From the NCBI GenBank assembly GCA_025965895.1, contig JAOPWC010000038.1, positions 1 to 63,863 on the forward strand: 63,863 nt of DNA. Reading direction: 5' to 3'. The notes beneath the pieces were generated by a model. That model was not told where the DNA came from, searched no databases, and worked only from the letters and a program-made list of their open reading frames with translations. The position numbers and the translations under genes are program-made. Shown here piece by piece: positions 53,347 to 62,351 of this stretch (position 1 is its first letter; the number at the start of each line of letters is the position of its first letter). This DNA comes from Mycobacterium sp. (GTDB taxonomy: Bacteria > Actinomycetota > Actinomycetes > Mycobacteriales > Mycobacteriaceae).

Positions 53347-53511
53347 CGGCTCGGCCCCGGCCCGTCAGCGGCGAGCTGAGACTCGGGGCCCGACACAAGC
53401 CTCGAAGCGACGCCGACGCGGACACGGCGGGATCGAGAATCGGCAGGCTGGCCCCTCCGGGCCTGGCTGCTTGCCGTCGCACGGCGGCGCCCGGCCGCCT
53501 TGACCCAGAAC

Positions 53512-53533
53512 GCCTAAAATTATAAAAATAGGC
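53512..53533. promoter_or_regulatory. AT-rich inverted repeat before the KshA-like operon
   Basis: GCCTA-aaattataaaaa-TAGGC, 110 nt upstream of the Rieske oxygenase start. cctaaaat also occurs, in reverse, within the P450-operon site (attttagg), so it may belong to the same operator family. Confidence 0.4.
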
Positions 53534-53642
53534 AGTGAGGGGTCGTCGAACCGCGGGGTTCTGCGCAGGCGGCGCGTACGCTTCGGGTGCATCGGCGCGG
53601 GGCCGATGAGCGAAGGAGCCGCGCCGAGGAACGGAGAGGGCA

Positions 53643-54758
53643 GTGACGGAGACGGGTTCGTCCTCGACCATGGATCCGTCGGAACGCGAGTTCGGGGCAA
53701 CCGGGATCGGGTTGTCGCCATATCGGTTCCCGACCGGCTGGTTCATCGTCGGGTTCGCGTCGCAGCTCGTTCGAGGGCAGGTGAAGCGCGCCCATTACTT
53801 CGGGGAAGAGCTGGTGATCTTCCGCGCCGAGTCCGGGCGTATCAGTGTGCTCGACGCGTACTGCCAGCACCTTGGGGCGAATCTGGGTGTCGGCGGCACG
53901 GTCGAGGGCGAACACCTGGTCTGTCCCTGGCACGGGTGGCACTGGAACGGCGACGGCACGAACGCGCTGATCCCGTACAGCAAGATCGGCTGCAAGCAGA
54001 ACGTCCGCATCCGCGGCTACCCGTGCGCCGAGTGGTACGGCTTCATCCTGGTGTGGCACGAGCGACACGGCCGTGCGCCCTACTGGCAACCGCCGGTGCT
54101 GCCCGAACTCGAGACCGGTGAGTTCTACCCGCTGCATCCGCACAGCCGCATGCTCAACCGGGTCAAGGTGCACGTCCAGATGATCATCGAAAACGCCGCC
54201 GATCCTTACCACGTGCAATACGTGCACAAGGCCGACAGCCCCGCGAACACGGCCTCCTTCGAGGCCAATGGCTATCACCTGCACGCGACCGTCAACGCGA
54301 ATTTCGGCGGTGGACGCCCCAGGACGTGGTTGACACCCGACGGGCCGGTGGACGCAAAGATCATCTACGACAACTATTCCCTCGGCCTGGGAGTCGTCCG
54401 CTTCCCGTCCGACCTCGTCGCGACGGTCCAAGTCACCGGTCAGACCCCGGTGGACGAGGACTACACCGACTACTTCTACACCCAGGCGTCGGTTCGCGAG
54501 CCCGGCGACTCCGGCGACACGCCTGCCGGCCGTGCAGCGAGATTCTTACAGCTGCAGCAGGAAGTCATCAAGCAGGACTTCTTCACCTGGGAGAACATGA
54601 AGTACCTCGAGAAGCCGAACCTGGCCCCGGAGGAGGCGCGGGACTACGCCGCGCTTCGCCGCTGGGCCCACCGCTTCTACCCGGGCGCCGAGCCGTCACC
54701 ACAGGATTTCGGGTACACCGCCGACGGGGTGCCCGACCCGGCGGCGGCGAGCGCGTAA
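53643..54758 (+). CDS. Rieske oxygenase, KshA-like terminal subunit
   Basis: A 371-aa Rieske non-heme iron oxygenase. The Rieske ligands are Cys74/His76 (AYCQHLGANLG) and Cys94/His97 (CPWHGWHW). The mononuclear iron ligands are likely His190 and His195 plus a distal acid, with the bridging Asp187 (IIENAADPYHVQYVH). It resembles 3-ketosteroid 9-alpha-hydroxylase oxygenases but substrate identity is not proven. GTG at 53643 with GGAGAGGG upstream. It heads a five-gene operon and overlaps the next start by 1 nt (TAATG). Confidence 0.86.
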   Translation: MTETGSSSTMDPSEREFGATGIGLSPYRFPTGWFIVGFASQLVRGQVKRAHYFGEELVIFRAESGRISVLDAYCQHLGANLGVGGTVEGEHLVCPWHGWHWNGDGTNALIPYSKIGCKQNVRIRGYPCAEWYGFILVWHERHGRAPYWQPPVLPELETGEFYPLHPHSRMLNRVKVHVQMIIENAADPYHVQYVHKADSPANTASFEANGYHLHATVNANFGGGRPRTWLTPDGPVDAKIIYDNYSLGLGVVRFPSDLVATVQVTGQTPVDEDYTDYFYTQASVREPGDSGDTPAGRAARFLQLQQEVIKQDFFTWENMKYLEKPNLAPEEARDYAALRRWAHRFYPGAEPSPQDFGYTADGVPDPAAASA

Positions 54759-56359
54759 TGCCGGCCGGCCGCAACGGCGCGACGGGCCCGGCGGCGTTCG
54801 GTGTTGAGCGATTCACGCCCGCGGCGGTGCTCGATGTGCGCGCCGAGCAGTTCGCGGACCGGGTCATGATGTCGATCGCGGGTACCGCGGTGACATACGC
54901 GCAGATGCGCGACCGGTCCTGCGCCGCGGCCAGTGTGCTGGCCGGCCTTGGCGTGAAGCGGGGCGAGACGGTCGCCCTGTTCGCCGGAACGAGCCCCGAG
55001 TGGGTGTATTTCTGGCTTGGTGCCGCGCGGATCGGGGCGGTGACCGCCGCGGTCAACACGGCCAACAAGGCCGAGTTCCTCTCGCACGCGCTGCGGTCGT
55101 CGCGTGCGAAGGTCGTCGTCACCGACCCGGGCCGCCGGCACTGCCTGCAGGAGGTCGCAGACGGCGTTGACACGTTGACTTCCGTTGTGGTAATGGGAGA
55201 TTCGCTCGACGGGCTGTTGAGCGGCGCATCCGGTCGCGTTGCGCAGGTGGCCGCGTCCGACCCTGACGACGTCGGCGTGCTCTTCTTCACGTCGGGAACC
55301 ACCGGGCCCGCGAAAGCGGTTGCCACTACTTGGCACTACCTGTTCTGCGCGGCCGCGACCGTCGCCTCGGCCTGGGAGTTCGCCACCGGCGACGTGTTGT
55401 GGACGGCGATGCCGCTGTTTCATCTGAGTGCGGCACCCACGGTTCTGGCGCCGATGCTGGTTGGCGGGACGAGCGTGCTCGCGCCCGGCTTTCATCCAAG
55501 TCAGGTGTGCGATGACATACGGGCCTGCGGTGCGGCGGGGTTCGCCGGCGCGGGTGCCATGGTGTCGATGCTGTGGAATCAGCCACCCGATCCCCGAGAC
55601 GCCGAACTTCCGCTGCGATTCATCTCCGCGGCACCGATTTCGCCGGACTTATCCCGCAGCGTCGAGACACGCTATCGTTGCCGCATCGTCACGATGTACG
55701 GGCTCACCGAAGCATTTCCGATCGCGTTCACAACGGTGTCTGATCACCGCGTTGCGGGAACATCGGGAAAGGTCAATCCAGCGTTCGACGTGCGCATCCT
55801 CGACGAACGAGGACGGGGCGTGCCGGTGGGCACGGTAGGCGAAATCGCTTGCCGGCCAACGACACCACACGTGATGAGCGACGGGTACGTGTCGGCGGCG
55901 TCCGGGGAAGCGGGCCTGCGGATCGAACCGCACCCCGAGTGGTTCCGCACCGGTGATCTCGGCCGGCTGGACGCCGACCAGAACCTTACCTATGTCGACC
56001 GGGTCAAGGACTCGTTGCGCCGGCGAGGCGAGAACGTCTCGTCGGTCGAGGTGGAGGCCACCGTGATGCGCCATCCCGCCGTGGCGGAGGCTGCGGCGGT
56101 CGGCGTACCCAGTGAGCTTGGCGAAGAGGATATCCTGGTTGTCGTCACCTTGCGGCCCCACACAACCCTGGACTATGTCGAGTTGCTGGACTTCTGCTCG
56201 GCCCGCATGCCGTACTTCTGTGTGCCCAGGTACCTCGAGGTGCTCGACGAAATCCCGAAGAACATCATCGGACGCATCCGCAAGGACGTGCTCCGCAGCA
56301 GAGGCCTGAGCGCCGGCGCCTGGGACCGGGAAGCCCACGGCTACCTGCTTAGTCGCTGA
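54758..56359 (+). CDS. Acyl-CoA synthetase (CaiC-like ANL enzyme)
   Basis: A 533-aa acyl-activating enzyme. The P-loop is FFTSGTTGPAKAV, then AMPLFHLSAAP, MYGLTEAFPI, WFRTGDLGRLDADQNLTYVD, the hinge Arg region KDSLRRRGENVSS, and the catalytic Lys in IGRIRKDVLRS. It follows the Rieske gene with a TAATG overlap and precedes small SnoaL and dehydratase genes, suggesting CoA activation before a beta-oxidation-like hydration. Confidence 0.86.
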   Translation: MPAGRNGATGPAAFGVERFTPAAVLDVRAEQFADRVMMSIAGTAVTYAQMRDRSCAAASVLAGLGVKRGETVALFAGTSPEWVYFWLGAARIGAVTAAVNTANKAEFLSHALRSSRAKVVVTDPGRRHCLQEVADGVDTLTSVVVMGDSLDGLLSGASGRVAQVAASDPDDVGVLFFTSGTTGPAKAVATTWHYLFCAAATVASAWEFATGDVLWTAMPLFHLSAAPTVLAPMLVGGTSVLAPGFHPSQVCDDIRACGAAGFAGAGAMVSMLWNQPPDPRDAELPLRFISAAPISPDLSRSVETRYRCRIVTMYGLTEAFPIAFTTVSDHRVAGTSGKVNPAFDVRILDERGRGVPVGTVGEIACRPTTPHVMSDGYVSAASGEAGLRIEPHPEWFRTGDLGRLDADQNLTYVDRVKDSLRRRGENVSSVEVEATVMRHPAVAEAAAVGVPSELGEEDILVVVTLRPHTTLDYVELLDFCSARMPYFCVPRYLEVLDEIPKNIIGRIRKDVLRSRGLSAGAWDREAHGYLLSR

Positions 56360-56373
56360 GACTGGAGAACGCA

Positions 56374-56787
56374 ATGACGATGACGTATCAACAGCAGTAC
56401 GTGCTGAACGGCCTGGCGGGGCGGGCTGACATCCTCGACCTGACCGCGCGCCAGAACCGTCTGTATTCCGCGGGAGACCTCGTCGGCTGGATTGCCACAT
56501 TCCGGCACGCGGGAGCGACCTTTGTCCGTGCGGGGGAGACGTTCACCGATCTGCGCGCGGCTTTCGACGGCGGCAGCGGGCGGCGACTTGTCACCCTCGA
56601 TCACGACATCTGCGTCGACGGGGTTGAGGCGACGCAGCGCTGTGTTGCGCTGCTGTTCAGCGGAACGGATCTGCGGGCCACCGGAATCTATGACGACAGC
56701 CTGATCTACGAACGGGGAGGCTGGTACTTCACGTCGCGCGCACTGGACTGGGATCCCGCACCACGCACAAACGCGCTTCCGGTGTGA
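56374..56787 (+). CDS. SnoaL/NTF2-like protein
   Basis: A 137-aa protein of the NTF2-like superfamily: ILDLTARQNRLYSAGDLVGW, ATFVRAGETFTDLRAAFD, and the closing GGWYFTSRALDWDP. It may be a small hydratase/isomerase or an oxygenase beta-like subunit. ATG with GGAGAA upstream, 14 nt after the ligase. Confidence 0.75.
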   Translation: MTMTYQQQYVLNGLAGRADILDLTARQNRLYSAGDLVGWIATFRHAGATFVRAGETFTDLRAAFDGGSGRRLVTLDHDICVDGVEATQRCVALLFSGTDLRATGIYDDSLIYERGGWYFTSRALDWDPAPRTNALPV

Positions 56788-56802
56788 CGTCTGAATCTCC
56801 AC

Positions 56803-57333
56803 GTGAGCGCAGAGATCAGTTACGAGTTCGCCTTCGGCAGTTACGCGGACGCGTTGCAGATGGTGGGTGTCTGTAGTGAACCCAGATTCGCGGGCACCGC
56901 GGTCAGCGCATCGCGGATTCAGCTTTTCGCGTCCCTGGTCCGCGACGGCAATCCGTCGTACTGGGACGACGAATTCGCTCACCGCGTGTGGGGCGCCTTC
57001 GTCGCGCCGCCGGGAATGCTGATGAGCTGGCTGATCCCGCCGCCGTGGCTGCCGTCCGGTCAGCCGCCGGTGCCGTCGATCGCGATCCGGGTACCGCTTC
57101 CCGGCACCACATTCATCAACGCGTCCAACGATGCCGAATTCCTGACGCCGATCCTCGAGGGCGATCGGCTCAGTGTCGTGGAGAAGGTGGTATCGGTGTC
57201 GCCCGAGAAGCAAACCCGGCTCGGCGCAGGGCATTTTGTTGAAACGGAAGACACGTATCGGCGCGCCGACGGAGCAGCGGTCGCTCGCAACAGGAACACG
57301 TTGTTGCGCTACACCCCGATCGGGCAGCCATGA
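56803..57333 (+). CDS. FAS1-type dehydratase/MaoC-like N-terminal subunit
   Basis: A 176-aa hot-dog protein of the kind forming one half of heteromeric enoyl-CoA hydratases. Segments are AVSASRIQLFASLVRDGNPS, WGAFVAPPGMLMSWLIPP and INASNDAEFLTPILEGDRL. It lacks the usual catalytic Asp/His motif, which the partner gene carries. GTG start. It overlaps the next gene by 4 nt (ATGA), consistent with an obligate pair like ChsH1/ChsH2. Confidence 0.8.
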   Translation: MSAEISYEFAFGSYADALQMVGVCSEPRFAGTAVSASRIQLFASLVRDGNPSYWDDEFAHRVWGAFVAPPGMLMSWLIPPPWLPSGQPPVPSIAIRVPLPGTTFINASNDAEFLTPILEGDRLSVVEKVVSVSPEKQTRLGAGHFVETEDTYRRADGAAVARNRNTLLRYTPIGQP

Positions 57334-57779
57334 TCGCCGGCGGCTATCAGAGGGTGGATTGGCACGAGATCAGCGTGCCGGTAGATCTGCCGGAGGTTAT
57401 CGACGAGATCAGCTACCAGCGCGTGGTGATGAATCCGGCCGCCACATGGGACTACTTCCCGGGCCATTACGATCCTGCCTACGCCGGACACCACGGGCAT
57501 CCGACGATCTTCGTGAACACGATGCATCTCGCCGGGTTCGTCGACCGGATCGCGACTGACTGGGCCGGCCCCTACAGTCGGGTGGTGCGGCGCAAGGTCT
57601 CGCTGCTCGGATCGATTTACGCCGGTGATTGCATGGTCGGCCGTGGCCGAGTGGTCGACAAGCGCTGCGACACCACCGCGGGCACACCGCGATATCTGGT
57701 GGACCTCGAGATCACCGTCGTCAACCAGCGGGGCGAGCTGTGCTGCCCCGCGCAAGTCACCCTCGACCTGTCACGCTAG
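57330..57779 (+). CDS. MaoC-like dehydratase subunit (catalytic)
   Basis: A 149-aa hot-dog hydratase. The catalytic Asp/His loop is NPAATWDYFPGHYDPAYAG, and the fold continues HPTIFVNTMHLAGFVDRIA. It forms a probable heteromeric enoyl-CoA hydratase with the preceding FAS1-type subunit. The last gene of the plus-strand operon; its 3' end overlaps the convergent aldehyde dehydrogenase by 9 nt. Confidence 0.82.
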   Translation: MIAGGYQRVDWHEISVPVDLPEVIDEISYQRVVMNPAATWDYFPGHYDPAYAGHHGHPTIFVNTMHLAGFVDRIATDWAGPYSRVVRRKVSLLGSIYAGDCMVGRGRVVDKRCDTTAGTPRYLVDLEITVVNQRGELCCPAQVTLDLSR

Positions 57780-59228
57780 CTCGGGCAGCTTGCCGGCGCT
57801 CACCGTCGATTGCAGCTCGACGTATTCCGAGAGACCCTCGGCGCCGAACTCGCGCCCGATGCCGGATTGTTTGAATCCGCCGAACGGACAGCTCGTGTCG
57901 AGCGTGTACATGTTGATGCCGTAGGTTCCTGCGCGGATCTCTGCGGCGATCTCCAGGCCGTGCGCGACGTCACCGGTCCACACCGAGCCGGCCAGGCCAT
58001 AGTCGCTGTCGTTCGCGATCCGCACCGCGTCACGCTCGTCGGAGTACTTCAGCACCGTCAACACCGGACCGAATATCTCCTCGCGGGCAATCCGCATCTG
58101 GTTGGTCGCGTCGGCGAACAACGTCGGCTGGACATACCAGCCGCGGTCATGGGGTTTATCGGCGCCGCCGACGACGATCCGCGCACCCTCGCCGAGCCCG
58201 GCCCGGATGTAACCCTGCACGCGATGCTGCTGCCGTTGCGCAACCAGGGGACCGATGTCCGTCTTCTCGTCTGAGGGGTCACCGACCTGCAGACCCGACA
58301 TCATCTCGGCGAGCGCGTCGACGACCTCGTCGTGGCGTTTGTCGCTTACCAGGATCCTGGTCTGGGCCACGCACGCCTGCCCGTTGTTCATCAGGCTTGC
58401 CATCTTCAGGCTCTTGACGGTGTGGTTCAGGTCGGCGTCGTCGAGGATGATCGCCGCCGATTTGCCACCCAGCTCGAGGCTGACCCGCTTGAGCTGTTCT
58501 CCGCACAGGGCCGCGATCCGCCGGCCGGTCGCCGAGGAGCCGGTGAACGAGATCTTGTCCACGCTCCGATGGCGGACCAGGCTCTCCCCGGTCTCCCGTC
58601 CGCCGGGGAGGATCGACACCACACCTTCGGGCAAGTCGACCTCTTCGAGCATTTCGGCCAGCCACAACGCATCCAGCGGCGTCTCCGGCGCCGGCTTGAT
58701 GACGATTGTGCAGCCGGCGATCAGGGCCGGGATCATCTTCGGCATGATCAAGAACTGAGGCACGTTCCACGGCACGATCGCGCCGACGACGCCAACCGGA
58801 GCCCGTCGGACATGGACCTCGCCGAACAAGCCCTGACGCCGCTCGGCCCACGGAAACTCACGGGCGGTGGCCATGGTCAGGTACATCATCGACGCGGCCC
58901 CGGCGGCCTGTCCGAGCCTGCTGAAGCTGCGCGGAGAGCCCATCTCCGCGGTGATGAGGTCGGCCATCTCGTCCATCTGACCGGAATAGACCGCGGTGAG
59001 CTTCTCGATCTTCTCCATTCGCTCGAACGGCGACAGGCGCGGCCACGGACCATGGTCGAAGGCTTCGCGGGCCGCGGCGACGGCCTTGTCGACGTCGGCG
59101 GGCGCCGCCTCCGGAGCCTCGCCGATCAGTTCCTCGGTGTGCGGAGAGATGACAGACAGCCGCTGCCCGGTAGCGGGGGCCTGCCAGCGGCCTCCGATGA
59201 AAAGTTGTTCGTACCAACGGGATCTCAT
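57771..59228 (-). CDS. Aldehyde dehydrogenase
   Basis: A 485-aa NAD(P)-dependent aldehyde dehydrogenase. The cofactor site is IVPWNVPQFLIMPKMIPALI and FTGSSATGRRIAALCG, the general-base Glu is in SLELGGKSAAI, and the nucleophile Cys in NNGQACVAQTRI. FGPVLTVLKYSD and PFGGFKQSGIGREFG complete the fold. The ATG at 59228 is used. It could oxidise the aldehyde product of the alcohol dehydrogenase in the island. Confidence 0.92.
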   Translation of the reverse strand: MRSRWYEQLFIGGRWQAPATGQRLSVISPHTEELIGEAPEAAPADVDKAVAAAREAFDHGPWPRLSPFERMEKIEKLTAVYSGQMDEMADLITAEMGSPRSFSRLGQAAGAASMMYLTMATAREFPWAERRQGLFGEVHVRRAPVGVVGAIVPWNVPQFLIMPKMIPALIAGCTIVIKPAPETPLDALWLAEMLEEVDLPEGVVSILPGGRETGESLVRHRSVDKISFTGSSATGRRIAALCGEQLKRVSLELGGKSAAIILDDADLNHTVKSLKMASLMNNGQACVAQTRILVSDKRHDEVVDALAEMMSGLQVGDPSDEKTDIGPLVAQRQQHRVQGYIRAGLGEGARIVVGGADKPHDRGWYVQPTLFADATNQMRIAREEIFGPVLTVLKYSDERDAVRIANDSDYGLAGSVWTGDVAHGLEIAAEIRAGTYGINMYTLDTSCPFGGFKQSGIGREFGAEGLSEYVELQSTVSAGKLPELA

Positions 59229-59269
59229 GCAAGCCACCGCCCTGTCGCCCCGCGAAATGCCGCTATTGC

Positions 59270-59282
59270 TGCTAACATAGCA
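59270..59282. promoter_or_regulatory. Short inverted repeat upstream of the aldehyde dehydrogenase
   Basis: TGCTA-aca-TAGCA, 42 nt before the start codon, in a small AT-rich patch followed by aaaaa. Candidate operator. Confidence 0.35.
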
Positions 59283-59345
59283 AAAAAGCGGCCTGGTGGG
59301 CAGAAGGGTGGGCCGGCTCCTCGCCGATCTGTCCAACGCTCTGCT

Positions 59346-60485
59346 TCAGCCAGTGCCAGTTGCGCGCGACCACGTCGAGTGACGGTGCTGCAGCCCGGGT
59401 TCGTTGCGGCCGAACACCAGATGTCCGCGCGCGCCCGACTGGAGATTGGCCTGCAATTCTGCGACAAGACGGTAGTCCTCGTCCCGGACGGTGGCATGGG
59501 CGTAGCTGAAGACGGCGTGGGCGCCCGCGGCCACGGATTCGTCCGAGAGGTCGAGCGGCGTCGAATTCTGGTGCACGGTGATCGAGCGTCCCGGCACATC
59601 CGTCGGATAGATCCGGAACAGTTCGCCGTTGGCGATCGTCGCCGACAGCACGATGTTCGGGAACAGCGCGTAGATGACGACCATGTTCTGCAGCGGATGC
59701 CACTGTTCCTCGGGGATGCCCTCCAACTCGCAGATGCCGTTGAGCGGAAACACCAACCGGTGGTGCGGTCCGAACGCGTCGAATACGGTGCAGTTGCTTC
59801 TCGCGATGGTCGCGAACGTGTTCTTGTGGACGGTCGCGAAGTGGTAGTTCTCGGCGAAAGTATCGAGCGCCAATTTCCAGTTGATCGGCGAGTCCAGCAC
59901 CTTCTCCCCTAGCGGCGACCAGTGGCCGATGCCCCAGGACTCGAGTTCGTCGGCCAACGGCCCCAGGTGCGCGGCGACATCGAGCCTTGCATGGGAGTCG
60001 AGTGCCAGCCACAGGAACCCGGCGTACTCTGTGGCCGGCAGTTCAGTGAGTCTCGTTGAGCGCGAAATTGTTTCGGGAAAGCCTTCCTTTCCCGGCACAC
60101 CGACCAGATTGCCCTCCAAGTCATATGTCCACGCATGGTAGGGACAGGCGAATCTGCGGGCGGTGCCGCAGCCTGACACGATCTGTGACTGGCGGTGCAG
60201 GCAGACGTTGTCGAACGCCTTGACCGACCCGTCGGAGAGGCGGGTCAACAAGATCGCACGACCCATCACCGTCTTCGTGCAGTACGCCCCCGGCCCGGGT
60301 AGTTCGGATGCATAGCCGACAAGTTGTGGGCTCGCTTCGAGCATTGCCGTGTCCAGGGCCAGACGTGCGGCCGAGGTGTAGCTGTCCGCGGGAACGGTGT
60401 ACTCCGTCGGCGCAAGGTCGGTTGTCTTGTCTCTGGCCAACTTCAGTGCGCGGCGGGTGAGGTCGATCAGATGGTCGCGGTCCAT
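59346..60485 (-). CDS. Aromatic-ring-hydroxylating-type Rieske oxygenase, alpha subunit
   Basis: A 379-aa Rieske oxygenase. The [2Fe-2S] ligands are Cys95/His97 (DNVCLHRQSQ) and Cys114/His117 (RFACPYHAWTYD). The mononuclear iron site lies in LDTFAENYHFATVHKNTF (His215, His220). It has an N-terminal helical extension of about 60 residues. ATG start. It is divergent from a MerR regulator with a perfect operator-like repeat between, so it is probably induced through it. No reductase or ferredoxin is adjacent. Substrate unknown. Confidence 0.85.
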   Translation of the reverse strand: MDRDHLIDLTRRALKLARDKTTDLAPTEYTVPADSYTSAARLALDTAMLEASPQLVGYASELPGPGAYCTKTVMGRAILLTRLSDGSVKAFDNVCLHRQSQIVSGCGTARRFACPYHAWTYDLEGNLVGVPGKEGFPETISRSTRLTELPATEYAGFLWLALDSHARLDVAAHLGPLADELESWGIGHWSPLGEKVLDSPINWKLALDTFAENYHFATVHKNTFATIARSNCTVFDAFGPHHRLVFPLNGICELEGIPEEQWHPLQNMVVIYALFPNIVLSATIANGELFRIYPTDVPGRSITVHQNSTPLDLSDESVAAGAHAVFSYAHATVRDEDYRLVAELQANLQSGARGHLVFGRNEPGLQHRHSTWSRATGTG

Positions 60486-60523
60486 CCTTGGTCCTCCATC
60501 GGGCTCCTGTGCTTTGTAGTACA

Positions 60524-60546
60524 GACCTTGCGACGGTTGTAAGGTC
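60524..60546. promoter_or_regulatory. MerR-type operator between the Rieske and merR genes
   Basis: GACCTT-N11-AAGGTC, a perfect 6-11-6 inverted repeat placed 39 nt before the Rieske start and 6 nt before the MerR start. MerR regulators typically bind such repeats inside a promoter with a long spacer. Confidence 0.55.
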
Positions 60547-60551
60547 AAGCC

Positions 60552-61463
60552 GTGGCTGAGCAGTTGCTGATTGGCGAGGTCACGGCGCTAACGGGGATTG
60601 CCGCGGGACGCATCCGGCACTACGAGAAGATCGGGTTGCTACAGGCTGACCATCTCCGTAACGGATATCGCGTCTTCGACATTGGACAGGTACTCGACCT
60701 GCTGCGTATCGATCTGCTGCGAAGCCTGGGCGTCGCAATAAAGGACATTGGCCGTTTGCTGGAGGATCAGCAGACTTCGCTGGTCGATCTGCTCGCAGAG
60801 CATCGGGCAGTGCTGGTGCGGGATCGCGACGGGCTGGATCGGCTGATTGCTGCGATCGACACGGCAACCGAAACGGGGCTGGTCGGCCCGCGGTTGGTGA
60901 GGCGCGGTCGCGATCCCGATGAAAGCGACGAGGTTCTGCGCCGGCTTGCCACCACGCACCGTGACAGCATCGGCGTGATCGGCAGGCTCAGCACGCCGCT
61001 GTCGCCGGCTGCCGCCGCGCTGTATGGCGAGCTGTTCAGCGATTGGGAGCTACCGGTACCGCCGTTGTTCGGCCAGATGGTGCTGCCGCCCGCGTCGAGC
61101 ACACTGCTCGAGGAGCTTGCCGGGACGCCGGGCCGTGCGGTGTTGTTCGAGCGCCTGCGTCGCCTCGCGGCCCGTGTGGCGGCATTGAGCGAAGATGACC
61201 GTGACGGTGACGCCGCAGCGGTGCGCCTCGCCCACACGTGGATCGACGAGCAACTGCACGATCCGCTGCCGCCCGATGTGATGCGAGCGCTGCAGTGCGT
61301 TGAACCCCTGCTGAAGCGCGATCCCGTCATCGTGGCGGGCTTCCGGACATGGGCGGCGTCGATATCGCCGGCGGCCGCGCGATTCCTCGACGAGGTCGCG
61401 AACGTCGCCGCGCGTCGCGGTCTGGACGCGGTCAGCGTCATCGTCCTGCCGCCGGCCGACTGA
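60552..61463 (+). CDS. MerR-family transcriptional regulator
   Basis: A 303-aa regulator. The winged helix is LLIGEVTALTGIAAGRIRHY followed by EKIGLLQADHLRNGYRVFD and the wing LRIDLLRSLGVAIKDIGRLL. A coiled-coil linker and a long effector domain of about 200 residues follow, with no Cys pattern for metal sensing, so it probably senses an organic ligand. GTG start. It controls the divergent Rieske oxygenase and probably itself, since the operator abuts its start codon. Confidence 0.85.
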   Translation: MAEQLLIGEVTALTGIAAGRIRHYEKIGLLQADHLRNGYRVFDIGQVLDLLRIDLLRSLGVAIKDIGRLLEDQQTSLVDLLAEHRAVLVRDRDGLDRLIAAIDTATETGLVGPRLVRRGRDPDESDEVLRRLATTHRDSIGVIGRLSTPLSPAAAALYGELFSDWELPVPPLFGQMVLPPASSTLLEELAGTPGRAVLFERLRRLAARVAALSEDDRDGDAAAVRLAHTWIDEQLHDPLPPDVMRALQCVEPLLKRDPVIVAGFRTWAASISPAAARFLDEVANVAARRGLDAVSVIVLPPAD

Positions 61464-62054
61464 CCGCTGCGGGCTCAGGGTTCTCACCGGATCTTTGATG
61501 CCATTGTTGTTTGTTTTTATGTTATTCCGACACACCGGAACGCCACTGCCCCTGATCGGCCGGGAGACAGGCCTGACCTGCGAGGAGACATCTTACTGGC
61601 ACGCCTCTGGCACAAGAATCGAGCATAGGGTGGAAAGGGTGAGTACCTCCCGGGGCAAGAGCAATCCATTGCCTCGATCACCGCCAAGTGGAACTCTTTG
61701 CGCGGGTGGGGCTGGCGGAGAACCGGGCCAGGGAGTTGTGCTGAGCCTGCTGGTGGAGCGTCCCGCGCTCCTCAAGCCGGCGGGTTACTCCTCGATGAAC
61801 CACCTGACATGACTCCCACCCCCCGAAGGAGTGGAGTCTCCGAACATGCCGGGATGGTTCAGCTCGGCATAAAATGTGGGCGGCTCGGGGCTGGCTTACG
61901 AGTCTGGGAGATTACTTCGGCGGCTCTGAGAAATCACTTCGGATTGTCTACTCTTAGCCTCGGCGGGGACTTTTCCCGGGGATGGTGGGGGACGGTGGAG
62001 TTTGACCATCCCGTCGGGATTGCAGCCAACGTGGTTCGAGACAGGGGCTTGAAG
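61464..62054. other. Gene-poor degraded region with possible IS remnants
   Basis: No intact gene. One frame reads VELFARVGLAENRARELC and a neighbouring frame continues SLLVERPALLKPAGYSSMNH, suggesting a decayed, frame-shifted coding segment at about 61.69-61.81 kb. Just after it comes a possible IS terminal sequence. An AT-rich patch (tgttgtttgtttttatgtta) lies after the MerR gene. The -10-like cataaaatg occurs near 61.87 kb. Confidence 0.4.
61811..61861. mobile_element. Possible terminal inverted-repeat end of an IS3-type element
   Basis: Read on the minus strand this begins tgaaccatcccggcatgttc and then ggagactcc, which resembles the TGAACC-CCCCGG ends I associate with actinobacterial IS3-family elements. 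No transposase or second end is recognised, so at most this is a solo relic. Confidence 0.3.
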
Positions 62055-62351
62055 ATGGCAATCGTCAAAAACCCGCTACTCCGCGTAGCCTGCGCTGGTG
62101 CGTTCGCGGCAGCGATCATCATCGCTGCGGCGGTCGCGATCTCCGCAGGTGCGGGAGCCGGTTCCCGCACCGTCGCGGACCCCAGTTCCTCCGGCGGTGG
62201 CGGCGGTTGTACGCAGGTCAACACGAACGGCTCTTTCTCTCTGCAGTGTGGGGTCGGCGGACCGCAAGGTGTTGGCGGTTACGGCGGTTACGGCAGCGGC
62301 TGCCGTACCCCGTACGGCACATACCAGAACTGCGAAGTTCAACGACACTGA
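62055..62351 (+). CDS. Small secreted Gly-rich protein
   Basis: A 98-aa protein with a signal-anchor/Sec signal (RVACAGAFAAAIIIAAAVAI, cleavage probably near SAGAGAGS) and a Gly/Ser/Tyr-rich mature part containing four Cys (GGGGGCTQVN, SFSLQCGVGG, GSGCRTPYG, YQNCEVQRH), which could form two disulfides. The ATG at 62055 is chosen. Function unknown. The flanking DNA is decayed, but this frame looks intact. Confidence 0.6.
   Translation: MAIVKNPLLRVACAGAFAAAIIIAAAVAISAGAGAGSRTVADPSSSGGGGGCTQVNTNGSFSLQCGVGGPQGVGGYGGYGSGCRTPYGTYQNCEVQRH

Larger units (their letters stand above)
53087..53642. other. Divergent intergenic region (556 nt) before the Nit1C operon and Rieske operon
   Basis: No gene seen. 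It contains a perfect 13-bp hairpin (53314-53346), an AT-rich inverted repeat next to the plus-strand operon (53512-53533) and GC-rich filler. No GlnR-like box was found by eye. Confidence 0.6.

Noticed and set aside
53643..54758. Naming the Rieske oxygenase kshA
   Set aside because: The Rieske and iron-site motifs fit the KshA-like group, but many paralogues with different substrates exist in mycobacteria and there are no other diagnostic steroid-ring genes in the window.
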